Of a DNA stretch of 64,000 nt, positions 44,393 through 54,631 are shown piece after piece. The notes below the pieces were generated by a model that worked only from the letters and a program-made list of their open reading frames with translations, had not been told where the DNA came from and did no database searches. Source of the DNA: Agapetus fuscipes (Eukaryota; Arthropoda; Insecta; Trichoptera; Glossosomatidae); assembly GCA_951799405.1 (NCBI GenBank), contig OX637338.1, positions 20,285,297 through 20,349,296 of the forward strand, given 5' to 3'. The translations under genes were made by a program, and so were the position numbers. How positions within the stretch are numbered: position 1 is the first letter of the stretch; every line of letters begins with the position of its first letter.

Positions 44393-44962
44393 TATAATCT
44401 ATAAATCGCTATTGCCATTTACGGCTCATATTTAATGCATAACCACAAGCAGGCACATTTAAGTTCGTGTTTACACATGTTGTACAATAACAGTAAAAAA
44501 TATAATATCAGGATGATTTATTCGGTGAGCGCTGTTTTTGTGTGAATCACACCCTCCTCCTTCGAGCCCTCTGCGAGCTTGGTCGTCGCTGTAGAAAGCT
44601 CCAATTCTCATGCAAGACCCAGTTGGTGTAAAGCCGGATCGACCTATGGTGACCGACCTTTGACAAAGACAGATTAATTTTGCAACCCAACGAAGAGCAA
44701 ATATTAAAAATGAAATCTTTTTTTTGAGCTCCGCCGGAATTCGAACCCACTTCCTTCCGATCCGGATTCAAAGTTTTAACCACTAGACTGCGGGCCGGTC
44801 TGCCTTTTTATGTGTCTTTATCTACAAAATAAACCAAATCTCACATGAACATGAACTTAGCAACTCTTATCGCCCTGTTTTGAAATCGGGGTGGCAATTG
44901 CAAAAGTGAACCAAGTTTTTTTCTGTATGGTTGTCAGCCTCATACCAAACAACTAGTTAAGA
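44393..44962 (-). repeat. TTAGA-tail repeat split by a SINE-A
   Basis: Antisense tail repeat: 44,393-44,495 (to ACACATGTTGTAC) and 44,812-44,962 (from CTACAAAATAAACCAAATC to CCAAACAACTAGTTAAG). The gap is filled by SINE-A at 44,505-44,802. Confidence 0.82.
44505..44802 (-). mobile_element. SINE-A inserted into a tail repeat
   Basis: On the minus strand GACCGGCCCGCAGTCTAGTGG (A-box region), GGAAGTGGGTTCGAATTCC (B box) and the full body to AATAAATCATCCTGA. Full-length though diverged, with CTTTGAATCCGG in the anticodon arm instead of CTCGTAA. The target duplication is not clear. Confidence 0.85.
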
Positions 44963-45246
44963 TTAATAATTATAGGCATTATTTCTTTTAAAATTACTCA
45001 CCTTTGATATCTCTTTAAATATTAATTTATATTGACAGACTGCATTTGCGTCAACCCTTGTGAGTGATAAAAAATATATGCATGTGTCAGTTTGTGTAGT
45101 GGTGTGAGAAAAACTAACACACTGTTTTTTTTTTTGTACATTGATGGGATAGCTCCAAAACTTAATATATACATTTTGTATTATTTTCAAAACAATTCAA
45201 AGATTTCAATTAATGATATTTCAAAATAAAATTGACAGTTAATTGT

Positions 45247-45532
45247 GACCGGTTTGTAGTTCAGTAGTAACACTTCGAACTCTGAATGGAAGGTTGTGGG
45301 TACGATTCCCGGTGGAGCAAAAAAAAAAACATTTATATTTTCAAATTTTCTCGTCGCTGGGTTGAAAATTCATAAACCTTGACCAAAGACCGGTCATCAA
45401 AAGGTCTATCCAGCCTTACAGCCACTGGGTCTTGCTTGAGAATTGGCGCTTTCTAGAGCGACGACCAAGCTCGCAGAGGGCTCTTGAGGTGTGATACACA
45501 CAAAAACAACGCTCACCAAATAAATCATTTTT
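45247..45532 (+). mobile_element. SINE-A, full-length
   Basis: GACCGGTTTGTAGTTCAGTA (A-box region), GTGGGTACGATTCCC (B box, one change), body, and 3' end TCACCAAATAAATCATT leading into a T-run shared with 43,536. Confidence 0.9.
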
Positions 45533-45780
45533 TTTTTTTAATTGTCGAAATAACGAATCGTGAAAATAAATAGTTTGTTAACGAACAGGTTTTCTAAGAT
45601 ATTCTGTGGAGCACATCTATATGTGACCGAAAGTCGTTTGAACGAAATTTCGTGTGAACGAAAAAACCTTTCCCAATGACCGGTCACCAAAGGTCCATCC
45701 AGCTTTACTTTATCCAGCAACTGGGTCTTGCTTGACAATTGGCGCTTTGTAACACATAAAAACAGCGCTCACCAATTAAA
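45533..45780 (+). repeat. SINE-A-linked segment, copy 2
   Basis: Near-identical to 43,536-43,758 for about 220 bp. Here it proceeds from GGCGCTTTGTA straight to the SINE-A 3' end (ACACATAAAAACAGCGCTCACC) instead of to SINE-B, so this copy shows the non-composite state. Confidence 0.88.
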
Positions 45781-45786
45781 TCAGCC

Positions 45787-47100
45787 TATTTTTTATTTTT
45801 TTAAATAACCTCGATTTGGAGATCCCTACGTTTGACAGTATGCCAATGTATTATAATGACCGGATAGCAGACAAAGTGAATAATATCAATGTATTGGTAG
45901 GGTCTGGCCGTCTTAGTGTGGAATTGTAGAAAAAAATATTATTATTTTAGCTAGCACATCTGCCGGCACACAGTCAAAGTTAAACATTATAAAAAAGTGC
46001 TAACCTTATTTAGTTACGACATTTATCAACAGATTACGAATTTTACGATTTTTTACGAATTCCGTGTATCTATAACTCCCTCTTAAGCATTTCTCTGCTT
46101 TGTTCGCTAAAGTATGATTTTATTTTAGTCTTAAATGTAATCAAATTTTGTATTCCTTTAATATCTGGCGGTAAATTGTTAAAATTAATTACCCCATGAT
46201 AGATAAAGCTGTTTTGCGAATGTTTTTTTTCAAATTTTGGAATTTTGAAATCATATTTATATCTTATTGAGTGACTATTTAGAAGATTAAGGCTTTTTTT
46301 ATCTTTTAAAATTTGCAATATACTATATTTTTTATATATGATGTCTATAGTGGGAACATTGAACATTTTGAATAAAAGTTCTGACGGATATGTCGAGGGC
46401 TTTTTTAATATTATTTTAATTATTAGTTTTTGGACCACCCTTATGGGGTCTATTATATTAGAGTATGATCCTCCCCATCCAATAATACCATATTGTAATA
46501 ATGATTGAACTGTAGCGTAGTAAACTCTTTTTAGGATATTAATTTCCAGAATATTTCGTAGTCTAATGAATATGTAGATACATTTCCTAATTCTTTTAAT
46601 TAGTTCACACGTATGTGTTTTCCATTTTAAATGTTGATCTATGTACCTATACGCCTAAGTATTTTATTTTGTCTGTTGTATTAAGTGTTGAACATATTTG
46701 GTTACAATTTGATTTATCGCATTTATTTTGGTGGATAATTATTTTTAATTCCAGATTTGTTTGAATTTTGTTTGTAGAAAAAGGGACAATGTATGTTTTT
46801 TCACTATTTAGTGTTAGAAGATTTAGATCAAACCAGTGTTTTAATTTGTTCATGTCCATATTTGCATTTTCACTAATCATCTTCCAATTTATATTTTCTA
46901 TTATGATAACAGTGTCATCGGCATATGATATAATTTTACCATTAAGTTTTTGAGTGAATATATCATTGACGTATATTATGAATAATAGTGGACCTAATAC
47001 TGTTCCTTGTGGAATGCCGAAATCGCTTGATTCTGGTTCGCAGTGTATATTTCATTTATTTTGACGACTTGCGATCGTTTTTTGAAGATAGCTTTTTATC
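45787..47100 (-). pseudogene. CR1/Jockey-like LINE reverse transcriptase, 5'-truncated
   Basis: On the minus strand, from right to left: IKSYLQKTIASR near 47,080, a stop, then FGIPQGTVLGPLLFIIYVND (motif 4, near 47,010), ISYADDT with the catalytic YADD (near 46,920), and LKHWFDLNLLTLNSEKT and IKYLGV (46,660). A one-base shift at about 46,650 moves the frame to DQHLKWKTHTCELIKR, RRVYYATVQSLLQYG-like thumb sequence and the C-terminal domain (KKPSTYPSELLFKMF to FNNLPPDIKG, open 46,070-46,438). The 3' UTR runs to a T-run at 45,787. Endonuclease and N-terminal polymerase are absent. With one stop and one frameshift it is dead but quite recent. Confidence 0.92.
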
Positions 47101-47405
47101 CTTACTTAAAAATTCTTTATACTTATATTAACTATTGTTTTGCATTATTTGTTTTTTTTTACTAAATATTTCTCGAATTTGTACTTGTATTATACATCTT
47201 TTTACTTATTTAATTATTGTTTTGCATTGTTTTTTTCTTAAATATTTTTTTGTATTTGTAATATGTTTGTAATTACTTATTAATATTAATTTCGAATATT
47301 TCAAATTTTGTTTTTTTTTCTGTGATCACATTTGTATTTATAATATTATAACTTAATGTATCAAAACTGTTTTGAAATAAAAAAACTAAAAAAAAAAAAA
47401 AAAGA
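47101..47405 (+). repeat. Retroelement 3' UTR with poly-A (unassigned)
   Basis: AT-rich DNA ending in GAAATAAAAAAACT and a run of 16 A at about 47,388-47,403, in the opposite orientation to the LINE on its left. It looks like the 3' end of a plus-strand retroelement, but no coding end is visible. Confidence 0.4.
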
Positions 47406-47419
47406 CATTTGAAATATAC

Positions 47420-48170
47420 GAATATCTATTTTTTTATTTTTTTTTTATTTTTTTATTTTTTATTATTCAACAAAACAGGAAAATACATTAAAATATATAA
47501 AATAATAATAAAAATACATACAATTGACGTTGTACCTTCCCAATTACAATGTTGACATTAAATATAAGTATTAAAAATAAAAATAATATAAAAAAGAATA
47601 TAACTATAAATACTAATGACAGTAAGATATTTTTTTTTTCATACAATGTTGACATTAAATATAAGTATTAAAATAAAAAAGAATATAAATATAAATACTA
47701 ATGATAGTAAGATATTTTTTATTTTTTTCAAACACAAAATATAAAATATAAAAACCTATTAAAATAATCATGATAACCGTAATGACACCAAACAATAAGA
47801 GATAAAAACAGAATTACATATATCAAATCAGCCTTACATTCACTTGAACATGCCAATATTTTTAATTACAATTTTAATTTTTCCCTAATCTAATAATACA
47901 ATATATCTATCATTTGTTCACAATAATAAATAATACCTTCCAGTTATTAAAGATAGAAAATTGCATTTTACACCTCCATGGGATATCAACAAAAATCGTT
48001 ATATTGAAAGCGGGGTTGTCCACTGGTATTCAATTGATTGTATTTTAGTTGAGTGCAGGGCTGCGCGATAAAAACAGCGACCTCTCCACCCCTGCGCTCT
48101 ACTGCCCACCCCTAGTGGAGCCCCCACAGAGTATAAAACTCCCCTCGATCGCGTAAATAGAAAAATGCAT
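47420..48170. repeat. AT-rich DNA with a ~100-bp tandem duplication
   Basis: ACAATGTTGACATTAAATAT to AGTAAGATATTTTTT occurs at 47,547-47,640 and again at 47,643-47,725 with small differences. The rest is unassigned. Confidence 0.7.
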
Positions 48171-48497
48171 GGAAGATCCCTCAGCACCCCCAGTGAGTGA
48201 TTTAGTTTCCGTACATTTTTGTGCTTACGCGTTAAACGCTTTATACTCAGGTTGTGGACAGGCGCGGACGTCCGCTGCCGCGCTAGGATATCTATTATTG
48301 CAGGAGATAACGTGGACACTGCACGCACTAGGGGTGTCAACACTTAGAGCAACACTTAAATACTGCCACCAAGTAGCTGTATCACAAATTAATTTATAAA
48401 TTATCAATTGGAAGTAGAAATAAACTCCAATGTGCTTTTGAAAAGAATCGAAAGCGCTGGAGGAAATAAATCAACTCGCGAATAAATATTTTCGGTA
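48171..48497. other. Unassigned DNA
   Basis: A CpG-rich segment with TATAAAAC at 48,131 just upstream and no recognised gene downstream. Promoter identity is unproven. Confidence 0.3.
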
Positions 48498-48730
48498 CTA
48501 TTCTTAGACATTTTAGTCGTCGATTGAGCCCACGCTTTGACAAACTAATAGTGCCTGCGCTGGAAGTTTCATCAGCACGGTCATTCTTACCTACCGAATT
48601 TTGTAATGTTTGTATGAAGACAAATCAGCTGTTCACTTGCGGCCATCTTGGATTGACAGGTCTTCATACAAATGCATCATTAGTTTGTCAAAGCGTGGGC
48701 TCAATCGACGACTAAAATGTCTATGAATAG
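48498..48730. mobile_element. MITE with ~50-bp inverted termini
   Basis: 233 bp. The left arm CTATTCTTAGACATTTTAGT continuing to GACAAACTAAT (48,498-48,549) is matched by the inverse at the right, ending CTATGAATAG, with one mismatch in ~52 bp. Inside, TTGTATGAAGAC and GTCTTCATACAA form a second nested inverted pair. No clear target duplication and no coding capacity. Confidence 0.88.
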
Positions 48731-48767
48731 CGTCGTTTGTGTTTATTTTTAGATAATTAATTTTAAG

Positions 48768-48850
48768 GTTGCACCAAACTCCAATCAGACAAAAATCAAA
48801 GTTGAGTGTGATTTCTCTCAACAAATGAAAAATTTGGTTGCATATACATA
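48768..48850 (-). mobile_element. Fragment of the 52.5-kb MITE family
   Basis: TTGCACCAAACTCCAATCAG, then ACAAAAATCAAAGTTG and GTGTGATTTCTCTCAAC, match the right end of the MITE at 52,483-52,716 in inverse orientation with few changes. Only one terminus is present. Confidence 0.8.
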
Positions 48851-48929
48851 TCAGCTGATGTACATCTTTCCTGTTCAAATTCCATCATATTATTACCCAC
48901 TTCATTTCAAGCGCAAAATAAAATAGTTA

Positions 48930-49100
48930 CAGGCAAGGTTTACTCAGCCCACACTGGCAATGAGTACCAGCTGAGAAACCCCGACTTCAACAAAAGTGTT
49001 TGGTTCTTTAATTTAAAAAATAAATAGGTTCTACTTGCCACATGCGACCCCTCCGGGGAAACGCGGTAAAAAGTTGTACGTTATATGTAGCTTAGTCACG
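48930..49100 (+). repeat. SINE-B body fragment
   Basis: ACTCAGCCCACACTGGCAATG, AGCTGAGAAACCCCGACTTC, AAATAGGTTCTACTTGCC and CGACCCCTCCGGGG, ending at GTAGCTTAGTCACG. The tRNA-like head is missing. Confidence 0.75.
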
Positions 49101-49413
49101 TTTTCACGTTGTGCGTCTATTTATTTTATTTTTCGAATTTTTATGATTCCTATATTTATTAGGTACTTGAACTAAAGAGACTGTTGGACCCTTTTCTTGT
49201 GACGCTAAATTTTGTCGCAAAAAATGGTCAGATCTTTTTTTTTTTTTTTAAATAGATTTGTGAAGAGGAATACAATTCACCAACCTATTCTGCCTGGCCA
49301 GAAACAGGTATTAATATCATCATTTAATAATTCATTATTGTTTATTATTAATGAATTATTAAATAATAATTATCCAATAACATCTGTTGAACCAGGGTCA
49401 AAGTTAAAGTCAA
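49101..49413. other. AT-rich DNA with a hairpin
   Basis: ATTTAATAATTCATTA and TAATGAATTATTAAAT (about 49,321-49,366) are exact inverses separated by about 12 nt. No gene. Confidence 0.6.
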
Positions 49414-49500
49414 GTGACCCAAGCGGGGATCGAACCAACGTTGTTCCATTCGAAACACGCTAGAAAGATCAGCCCTCTTGGCCTTGGCTATAGCCCCGAC
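49414..49500 (-). repeat. tRNA-like SINE-head remnant
   Basis: The minus strand has a B-box-like GGTTCGATCCCC and, upstream, TATAGCCAAGGCCAAGAGGG in the A-box position. No acceptor stem pairing, so not a tRNA gene. It differs from the SINE-A and SINE-B heads, so it may represent a third family. Confidence 0.4.
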
Positions 49501-49647
49501 TAAATAAATAATAAGAAAAACTAAATCTTTGTTTTTTGAGAACAATTTAAGCCTATTGATTTGTCAATGAAAGCAAAAAATACCCTGCTACTCGGACTTC
49601 AGACCATCAATACAAATTGATTCACATTTAAGAACTTTATACGATAC

Positions 49648-50023
49648 TGTTATGTAGATAGGCAATGTAAATATTAAAATATGTATAAGTATAAGTTATA
49701 GGAATTCTTTATTGTATTGGTGGGTAGGATTGATAATTGTGTGTAAATAGAGAAGACTCTAGACGAAGTACTTTGAGAAGCTTCGAGCAATTATGTATTC
49801 CGGAGTGTTCGAATCTCTCAGTATAAAAGGGTGCAAGTTGCTTGCACTAGTCAGTCATCTGCGAGCTCCACCAATACATTGAACAAATTCGACCAGTGAA
49901 CTAAAACCAGTGTAATGAAATAAATGAGAGTGTCTTTGTAAAAATAAATATAAACGTGGAAAATAAATGAGTAAAAAGAAGAGTAGTTTTATTTTAAAAG
50001 TATCCGAACCAAAAATCGTAACA
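49648..50023 (+). mobile_element. Solo LTR (Ty3/gypsy-type)
   Basis: 376 bp starting TGTTATG and ending CGTAACA (inverted TGTTA/TAACA), flanked by an exact 4-bp duplication ATAC (49,644-49,647 and 50,024-50,027). A TATAAAAG box at 49,822 lies 29 nt before a TCAGTC initiator at 49,851, followed by AATAAA signals from 49,919, so promoter and poly-A parts are in the right order. No internal retroelement is attached, so it is the product of LTR-LTR recombination. The 4-bp duplication fits Ty3/gypsy. Confidence 0.92.
49822..49855 (+). promoter_or_regulatory. LTR core promoter (TATA plus initiator)
   Basis: TATAAAAG at 49,822 and TCAGTC at 49,851. The 29-nt spacing and the TCAGT-type initiator are typical of arthropod RNA polymerase II core promoters. 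Start inferred at about 49,852-49,854. Confidence 0.75.
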
Positions 50024-50496
50024 ATACTTTGAAGTTTTCGCCACATTTCCCAAAATAAAAATGAACGTTGTAAGAGAGTTCCGCCCATGCCTGCTGGTGT
50101 TGTCCCGCGCTGCGTTATTGTGTATCTGTGTGGAGATCAGAGCGGCGTATTAGCTGTGAGGCTGGTGACATCACAATGGTGGCCTGCCTCCCCCACCTCA
50201 CCCACCACCCACCACCCACCCCACCCTGCTGCAGACACGGCGGCTAATTGCTGAGGAGACAACAGGAACTCATGGTCAACAGGAATAACGCAGCGGGAAA
50301 TATACTATTAGTGGTTGCTGTAAGGAGGGATCCTTACCTGAGGAAATAAATAGTCAAAACTCACTCAAGGTGCTTAAGAGGGAAATAGTTGTATCGTGTA
50401 TGTGCAGCTTATTTATTATATTAAAACCACAGTTGACAACATCCTACGCTCGTCAATCTCTCTACACTTCCCTGACAAAGAGGTGACAGCGAGTGG
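50024..50496. other. Unassigned DNA
   Basis: A CCCACC/CACCC-rich run at 50,188-50,228 is low complexity. No gene. Confidence 0.4.
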
Positions 50497-50745
50497 AATT
50501 ATTTATTTTTACAGGTAAGGGGGCCGGCCTTACACCAACCACTTCAGTTGAAATAGGGGTTTCCAAGCTCCCGAGGGGACTGATACTCAATTCTTGTGAA
50601 GCCACAGTAAACCTTGCCGGTATTTTATTTTGGGTTTGAAAGAAACACCGAAACGGGAAATCATTTCTGACACCCTATGTGGGATTTGAACTGGAGCTTT
50701 TGTCATGGAATGCAAGCACTCTACCAACTGACCGGACGGTGAGTT
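50497..50745 (-). mobile_element. SINE-B, head-bearing copy
   Basis: On the minus strand CGGTCAGTTGGTAGAGTGC (A-box region), TTGCATTCCATGAC, then CCAGTTCAAATCCC (B box), then ~60 bp of private sequence (ATTTCCCGTTTCGG). The SINE-B body follows (GAATTGAGTATCAGTCC, TTGGAAACCCC, GAAGTGGTTGG, AAGGCCGGCC). This copy has a SINE-B head without any SINE-A, so SINE-B also exists alone. Confidence 0.83.
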
Positions 50746-51609
50746 ACGAAAAGGGATTGAAATATTTTGACTCATAAAAATCTAAGGAATAAAAGTTGTA
50801 TGCTATTAAAGAAAGCTTAGAAAAAATCATATTTTGTAGCAATTAGGAATTTATTTTTACTATTAACGAAATGTTATAATTCGTTATATCTTCAGAAGAA
50901 ATAATGAGCAAGAAATATTTGCGAAAATCTATTTGTATATCCAAAAAGAACGAAATGGGAAAAAAAATGTTGAAAGGAAACAAATTTAAAAAAAAATATA
51001 AGAACAGAAAAAGGCGGCTATGACAGTTGAAGATAAATTTTGCAAAATACAATAAAACGCTGAGAGGTAATCTGATATGTAGAGATAGGGGCGCAGGGTG
51101 GGATTACACAACCTCAGGGAAAATAGGGGGGAGCATAAATCTGCTCTTTAGAGGGACGTGGTGGGGGCGGGCGCGCGGGAGGGGGCGCTATTTAGCGGAA
51201 TGTATTTCGTTGCATTTGGCGATATTTAAAAATACATTTAGTGCCCCCCCCCCCCCCCCCAAAAGTACTTGCTGTTACCCCCCCCCCCAACTCCCCTCCC
51301 AGACATAAATTAGAAGGCCACGTTTTTCGCCGGTGAGAAAATGTGCAGAGAAGAATTAGAAGTCTCGCGAAAATGATAGTTAAACTATTGTAATACGACT
51401 TTTTACAATCTCGAATGAAACTCTCTGAAATGATAAACTAATGGATGCCGCAATAAAAAAAATTGGAACTTCTAGCTCCATCCCAAATTTGAAATTTTTT
51501 CAAAATGTTTTTTTTTACTCTAGATTCATAATTAAAACTTCATTTCATGAAACAATATCCTTTCTATTTTTTTATGGTTTGTGTATTAACACTGTAGAAA
51601 TTCATGTTT
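50746..51609. other. Unassigned DNA with C-runs
   Basis: 18-C run at 51,244-51,261 and 10-C run near 51,279. G-rich 51,116-51,190. No gene. Confidence 0.45.
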
Positions 51610-51714
51610 TTGGTTTGTTATTCAAATAAACAACACTTTTAATTATATTATATTTGTGAAATTAAAAACAGTGTTTAAAAGTTAAAAGTGTTGTTTATTT
51701 GAATAACAAACCAA
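51610..51714. repeat. Perfect 33-bp inverted repeat (hairpin)
   Basis: 51,610-51,642 (TTGGTTTGTTATTCAAATAA..) is the exact inverse of 51,682-51,714, with a 39-nt AT-rich loop. No target duplication flanks it. Confidence 0.95.
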
Positions 51715-51805
51715 TATCTATTACTTTTAAGTTGCGATTGGGGTTCCTGAATTGTTTCACTTTTTTTATTAAGGTCAAAAAATAATATTTTTTTAGTAGG
51801 TCCGA

Positions 51806-52056
51806 ACTTAGAGGACATCCATAATTAAGGGGGGGGGGGAGTCTGGTCTGCGGATGATGGCAAATGATGAACGAGTACCAAAAGTGACGTCGTTCTTGTA
51901 AATACCAATTTCTACAAAATATTATGTAAGATTTATAACATTTATTACAGCAAAAGGGGGGAGGGGTCATTAGATAATGACTATAGGATGATTGTAAGGG
52001 GGGGGGGTCGAAAATCGGCAAAAATCGATGACGTAATTTATGGACGGCCCCTAAGT
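51806..52056. mobile_element. MITE with GGCCGTCCATAA-type termini
   Basis: The left end ACTTAGAGGACATCCATAA faces the right end TTATGGACGGCCCCTAAGT with three mismatches. It is flanked by TTA on the left and TAA on the right, compatible with a TA duplication. G-runs of 9-10 sit just inside both halves (51,829 and 52,000). GACGTAATTTATGGAC at the right is a signature seen in widespread arthropod MITEs. Superfamily not certain. Confidence 0.75.
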
Positions 52057-52482
52057 ACAATTTTTTAAATCCAGATTTTTTATGAATACGAATTGATTGG
52101 ACAAGTACAATTAAAATTTGTAAAAAAATAACGTGAAATCCAACAGTAATCTTTGCAAGGAAATCCCTAGATGCGGTTCTGATACTGAGCGGGTCCATAC
52201 ATAACGATCGACACAACGATTAACGGTTGCGGTGGCCGTTAAAAAATGGCTGCCAAACGAATCGTTGGCGAGATAAGCGAGCGGAAAAGGCTCCACACCG
52301 TGGCGCGCCCCCTCCCCCCCAGCCCACCTTGTTACCGCCCCCTCCTCCCCCCACCCAGGGGGCGAGCAACTAAGTAAGCAAGTGACTAACTTGCTACAGT
52401 GTGATGTTTCTGTCAAGTTACTCGAGTTTATAGATTAATCTAATGTTTTTACATGAATGGCATTCTTTATTTCAACTTCTTA
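52057..52482. other. Unassigned DNA
   Basis: C-rich 52,305-52,365. Minus-strand open frames have no domain. Confidence 0.4.
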
Positions 52483-52716
52483 GGGCCTGTTGCACCAACC
52501 TCCAATTAATATTTGATCGACACATCAAATTTGATTGCTTAATTCTGGTAAGGACCTCGGTTAAATGTTTCTTGGAATTGGGTAATAAATATGATAGAAT
52601 TCGACCAAGAAAGATGATGTTTACGACTTACGTATCTGCTTCCAAATGTTTAATTTGTTGGGAGAAATCACATACAATTTTGATTTTTGTCTGATTGGAG
52701 TTTGGTGCACAGGCCC
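52483..52716. mobile_element. MITE with GGGCCTGTTGCACC termini
   Basis: 234 bp. The left end GGGCCTGTTGCACCAA faces the right end TTGGTGCACAGGCCC with a single-base gap. Flanks are TTA and TAA, so the duplication is TA (Tc1/mariner) or a TWA (PIF/Harbinger) with one change. No transposase. A relative lies at 48.77 kb. Confidence 0.85.
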
Positions 52717-53870
52717 TAAGAGTCTGTGCAATGAATTTTGAGGTTTTGTCTTATCAATTTTATAACATTCTCTTCTTGAAAATGACTTAAGTAAGTCGAA
52801 AGTATTTGAGGTAAAATAAATGCTCAATTGTGAAAATAAAACTGAGTTTTTTTCAATAAATATGCGTACCTATACTTTCTCCTTCTTTATTTGTATCTTC
52901 TTTATTTGCAAAATAAATTCCAGAGAAATAATGCGATTAGGCTTCCATCGCAAGCGCTGGTCTACTTATATAATGTGCCAAAATATTTCTACATTTTTTT
53001 GTAGTCCTGACTGAAGAAACTAGTCACAACATTGAAGAAGGCGTGAAGAATCTACATACGTCACTAAAATGAGGAAGAAGAAGTGACGACAAAATGGGAC
53101 AATTGACGGATTGGGTGAAGGAAGCGAAGAAAGTCTGGTTCTTGATGATCAGAAGACATAAATACAGGCGGACATCAGAATGAAGTTCTTCATTAATAGA
53201 ATTGAGGTCTAACCTGCATCATACAAAAATAAATGGCTTGAATTTCGCTGTAAAATACAGCTCTTCATTATATTTTCAACTAAATTGTGTTATTTTAAGG
53301 AAAAAAATTAAAAGAGTTTTAGAGACTTCGTTATTTAGATAGTGGAAGCATGAGGCTGTAGATTTTTCCCCCCTTCCCCCGCTATAATCTCAGGTGCTTC
53401 ATCATAAGGCCGGCATGTAAATCTGCTTGGTGCGGCACTTCTTTAGTGTTGTAGCCCCGCGCTGATATTGTTCGGTTACAAACGAGCCTTTAATTCGAAT
53501 GGGTATCACACACACGCCAGCTAGCACAGAAGCCCGCCATTTCCTCCTGCAGTGCTGCCAATAGTGATAAATGGAAAATTAATGCGAGGCTTATACGCGC
53601 GGGAACCTACAGGTGCGTGTACAGTGTAAGGGAACGGGCTAAAGTAGATAGATACATATGTACTTTCCGGTGTTATTTATAAGATTTGTTAAACACAAAA
53701 CTCAGATTCAGTTTTTTTTTTGTATGAAAACTGACTTAAAACCATATTAAAAATGAAAAGCTTTTACAGAATATGCAGTTGATATTATAATCATTTGAAA
53801 AAAATAGCATTGTTAAAATGGTAAAAAAATAATCTGAAACTAAATGATGAAAGAATATACTTTTCGTAAG
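52717..53870. other. Unassigned DNA
   Basis: A pyrimidine-rich tract ending GTAG near 53,004 precedes a 21-codon open frame (to 53,068) that could pass for an exon start, but there is nothing to confirm it. Confidence 0.35.
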
Positions 53871-54127
53871 CGTTTGGTATGAGGCTGATCACCCATACTG
53901 TAAAAAAGGTTTACTTTACCAATTTCACCCCTGTTTCAGGGAAGGTCGGCAAGAGTTGCAGGGCTTATGCTCACTTGAGATGAGGGTGTTATGTTCTAAG
54001 TGTACATGCGGCTACAAGTCACAGGCGGCATGTTTAAGCGCGAAATTATACATGTCTGCTTATGAAAATGCATATAAGGTGAATCCTTAATGTTATCTAC
54101 ATATCTTTGCAACTTAGATTAGATTAG
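53871..54127 (+). repeat. TTAGA-tail repeat with internal duplication
   Basis: Sense copy from AAGCGTTTGGTATGAGGCTG to CAACTTAGATTAGATTAGAC. A ~19-bp segment around ACATGCGGC / CAGGCGGCATG is duplicated at 54,003-54,030. Confidence 0.88.
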
Positions 54128-54509
54128 ACTCGGTATACAGGGTGAAAAGTTTCCAACTTATTGAAAACTGTAAAAATTAGAAGATAGTTTTAGTCCGGAT
54201 TTTCAATACAGACATCTTACCATGGAGTAATAATCCTATTACCTTGTGATGTGATTATCTAGTTTCGATAAGACAGGATGGCACTTACCTGAAAATAATA
54301 AGAAAATACAATTACTTGAGTGAAATAATCATTGACAATCGTGAGGATGAAAGCTGAAACGAATAGAAATGTTTAAAATAAGATCACTGGAATATTGTGG
54401 TCACTGAGGCAATAAACTAAGACCAGGGGAAACAATACGGAGATTGAGAAAGTTTATCTCTTTGATGTCAATTTTCTTACTTTAAATTACTCTTATTGCC
54501 CTTAACGGC
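54128..54509. other. Unassigned DNA with a single mariner-like end
   Basis: TATACAGGGTGAAAAGTTTCC at 54,133 resembles a Tc1/mariner terminus, but no inverse partner lies within the next kilobase. Confidence 0.35.
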
Positions 54510-54631
54510 CTTAACTTATAGGTTGATATGAGGTAGATCAATAATATTGATGTCATCCCTGTTTCAGGAACGGTCGACTAGAGTTTCTAGATTTATGTTC
54601 AATTAATGTTTGGGTTTTATTTTATAAGTAC
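54510..54631 (+). repeat. TTAGA-tail repeat, cut by the LTR-like block
   Basis: Sense copy from GGCCTTAACTTATAGGTTG to GTTTTATTTTATAAGTAC, where it ends exactly at TGTAGAG, the start of the LTR-like block. The missing 3' half is not found downstream. Confidence 0.8.

Noticed and set aside
48131..48138. TATAAAAC as a host promoter
   Set aside because: No initiator at the right spacing and no gene downstream.
53000..53068. Exon-like start after a pyrimidine tract and GTAG
   Set aside because: Only 21 codons and no donor or further exon; chance is likely.
54133..54153. Mariner-like terminus TACAGGGTGAAAAG
   Set aside because: No inverse partner nearby, so no element can be delimited; listed only as a remark.
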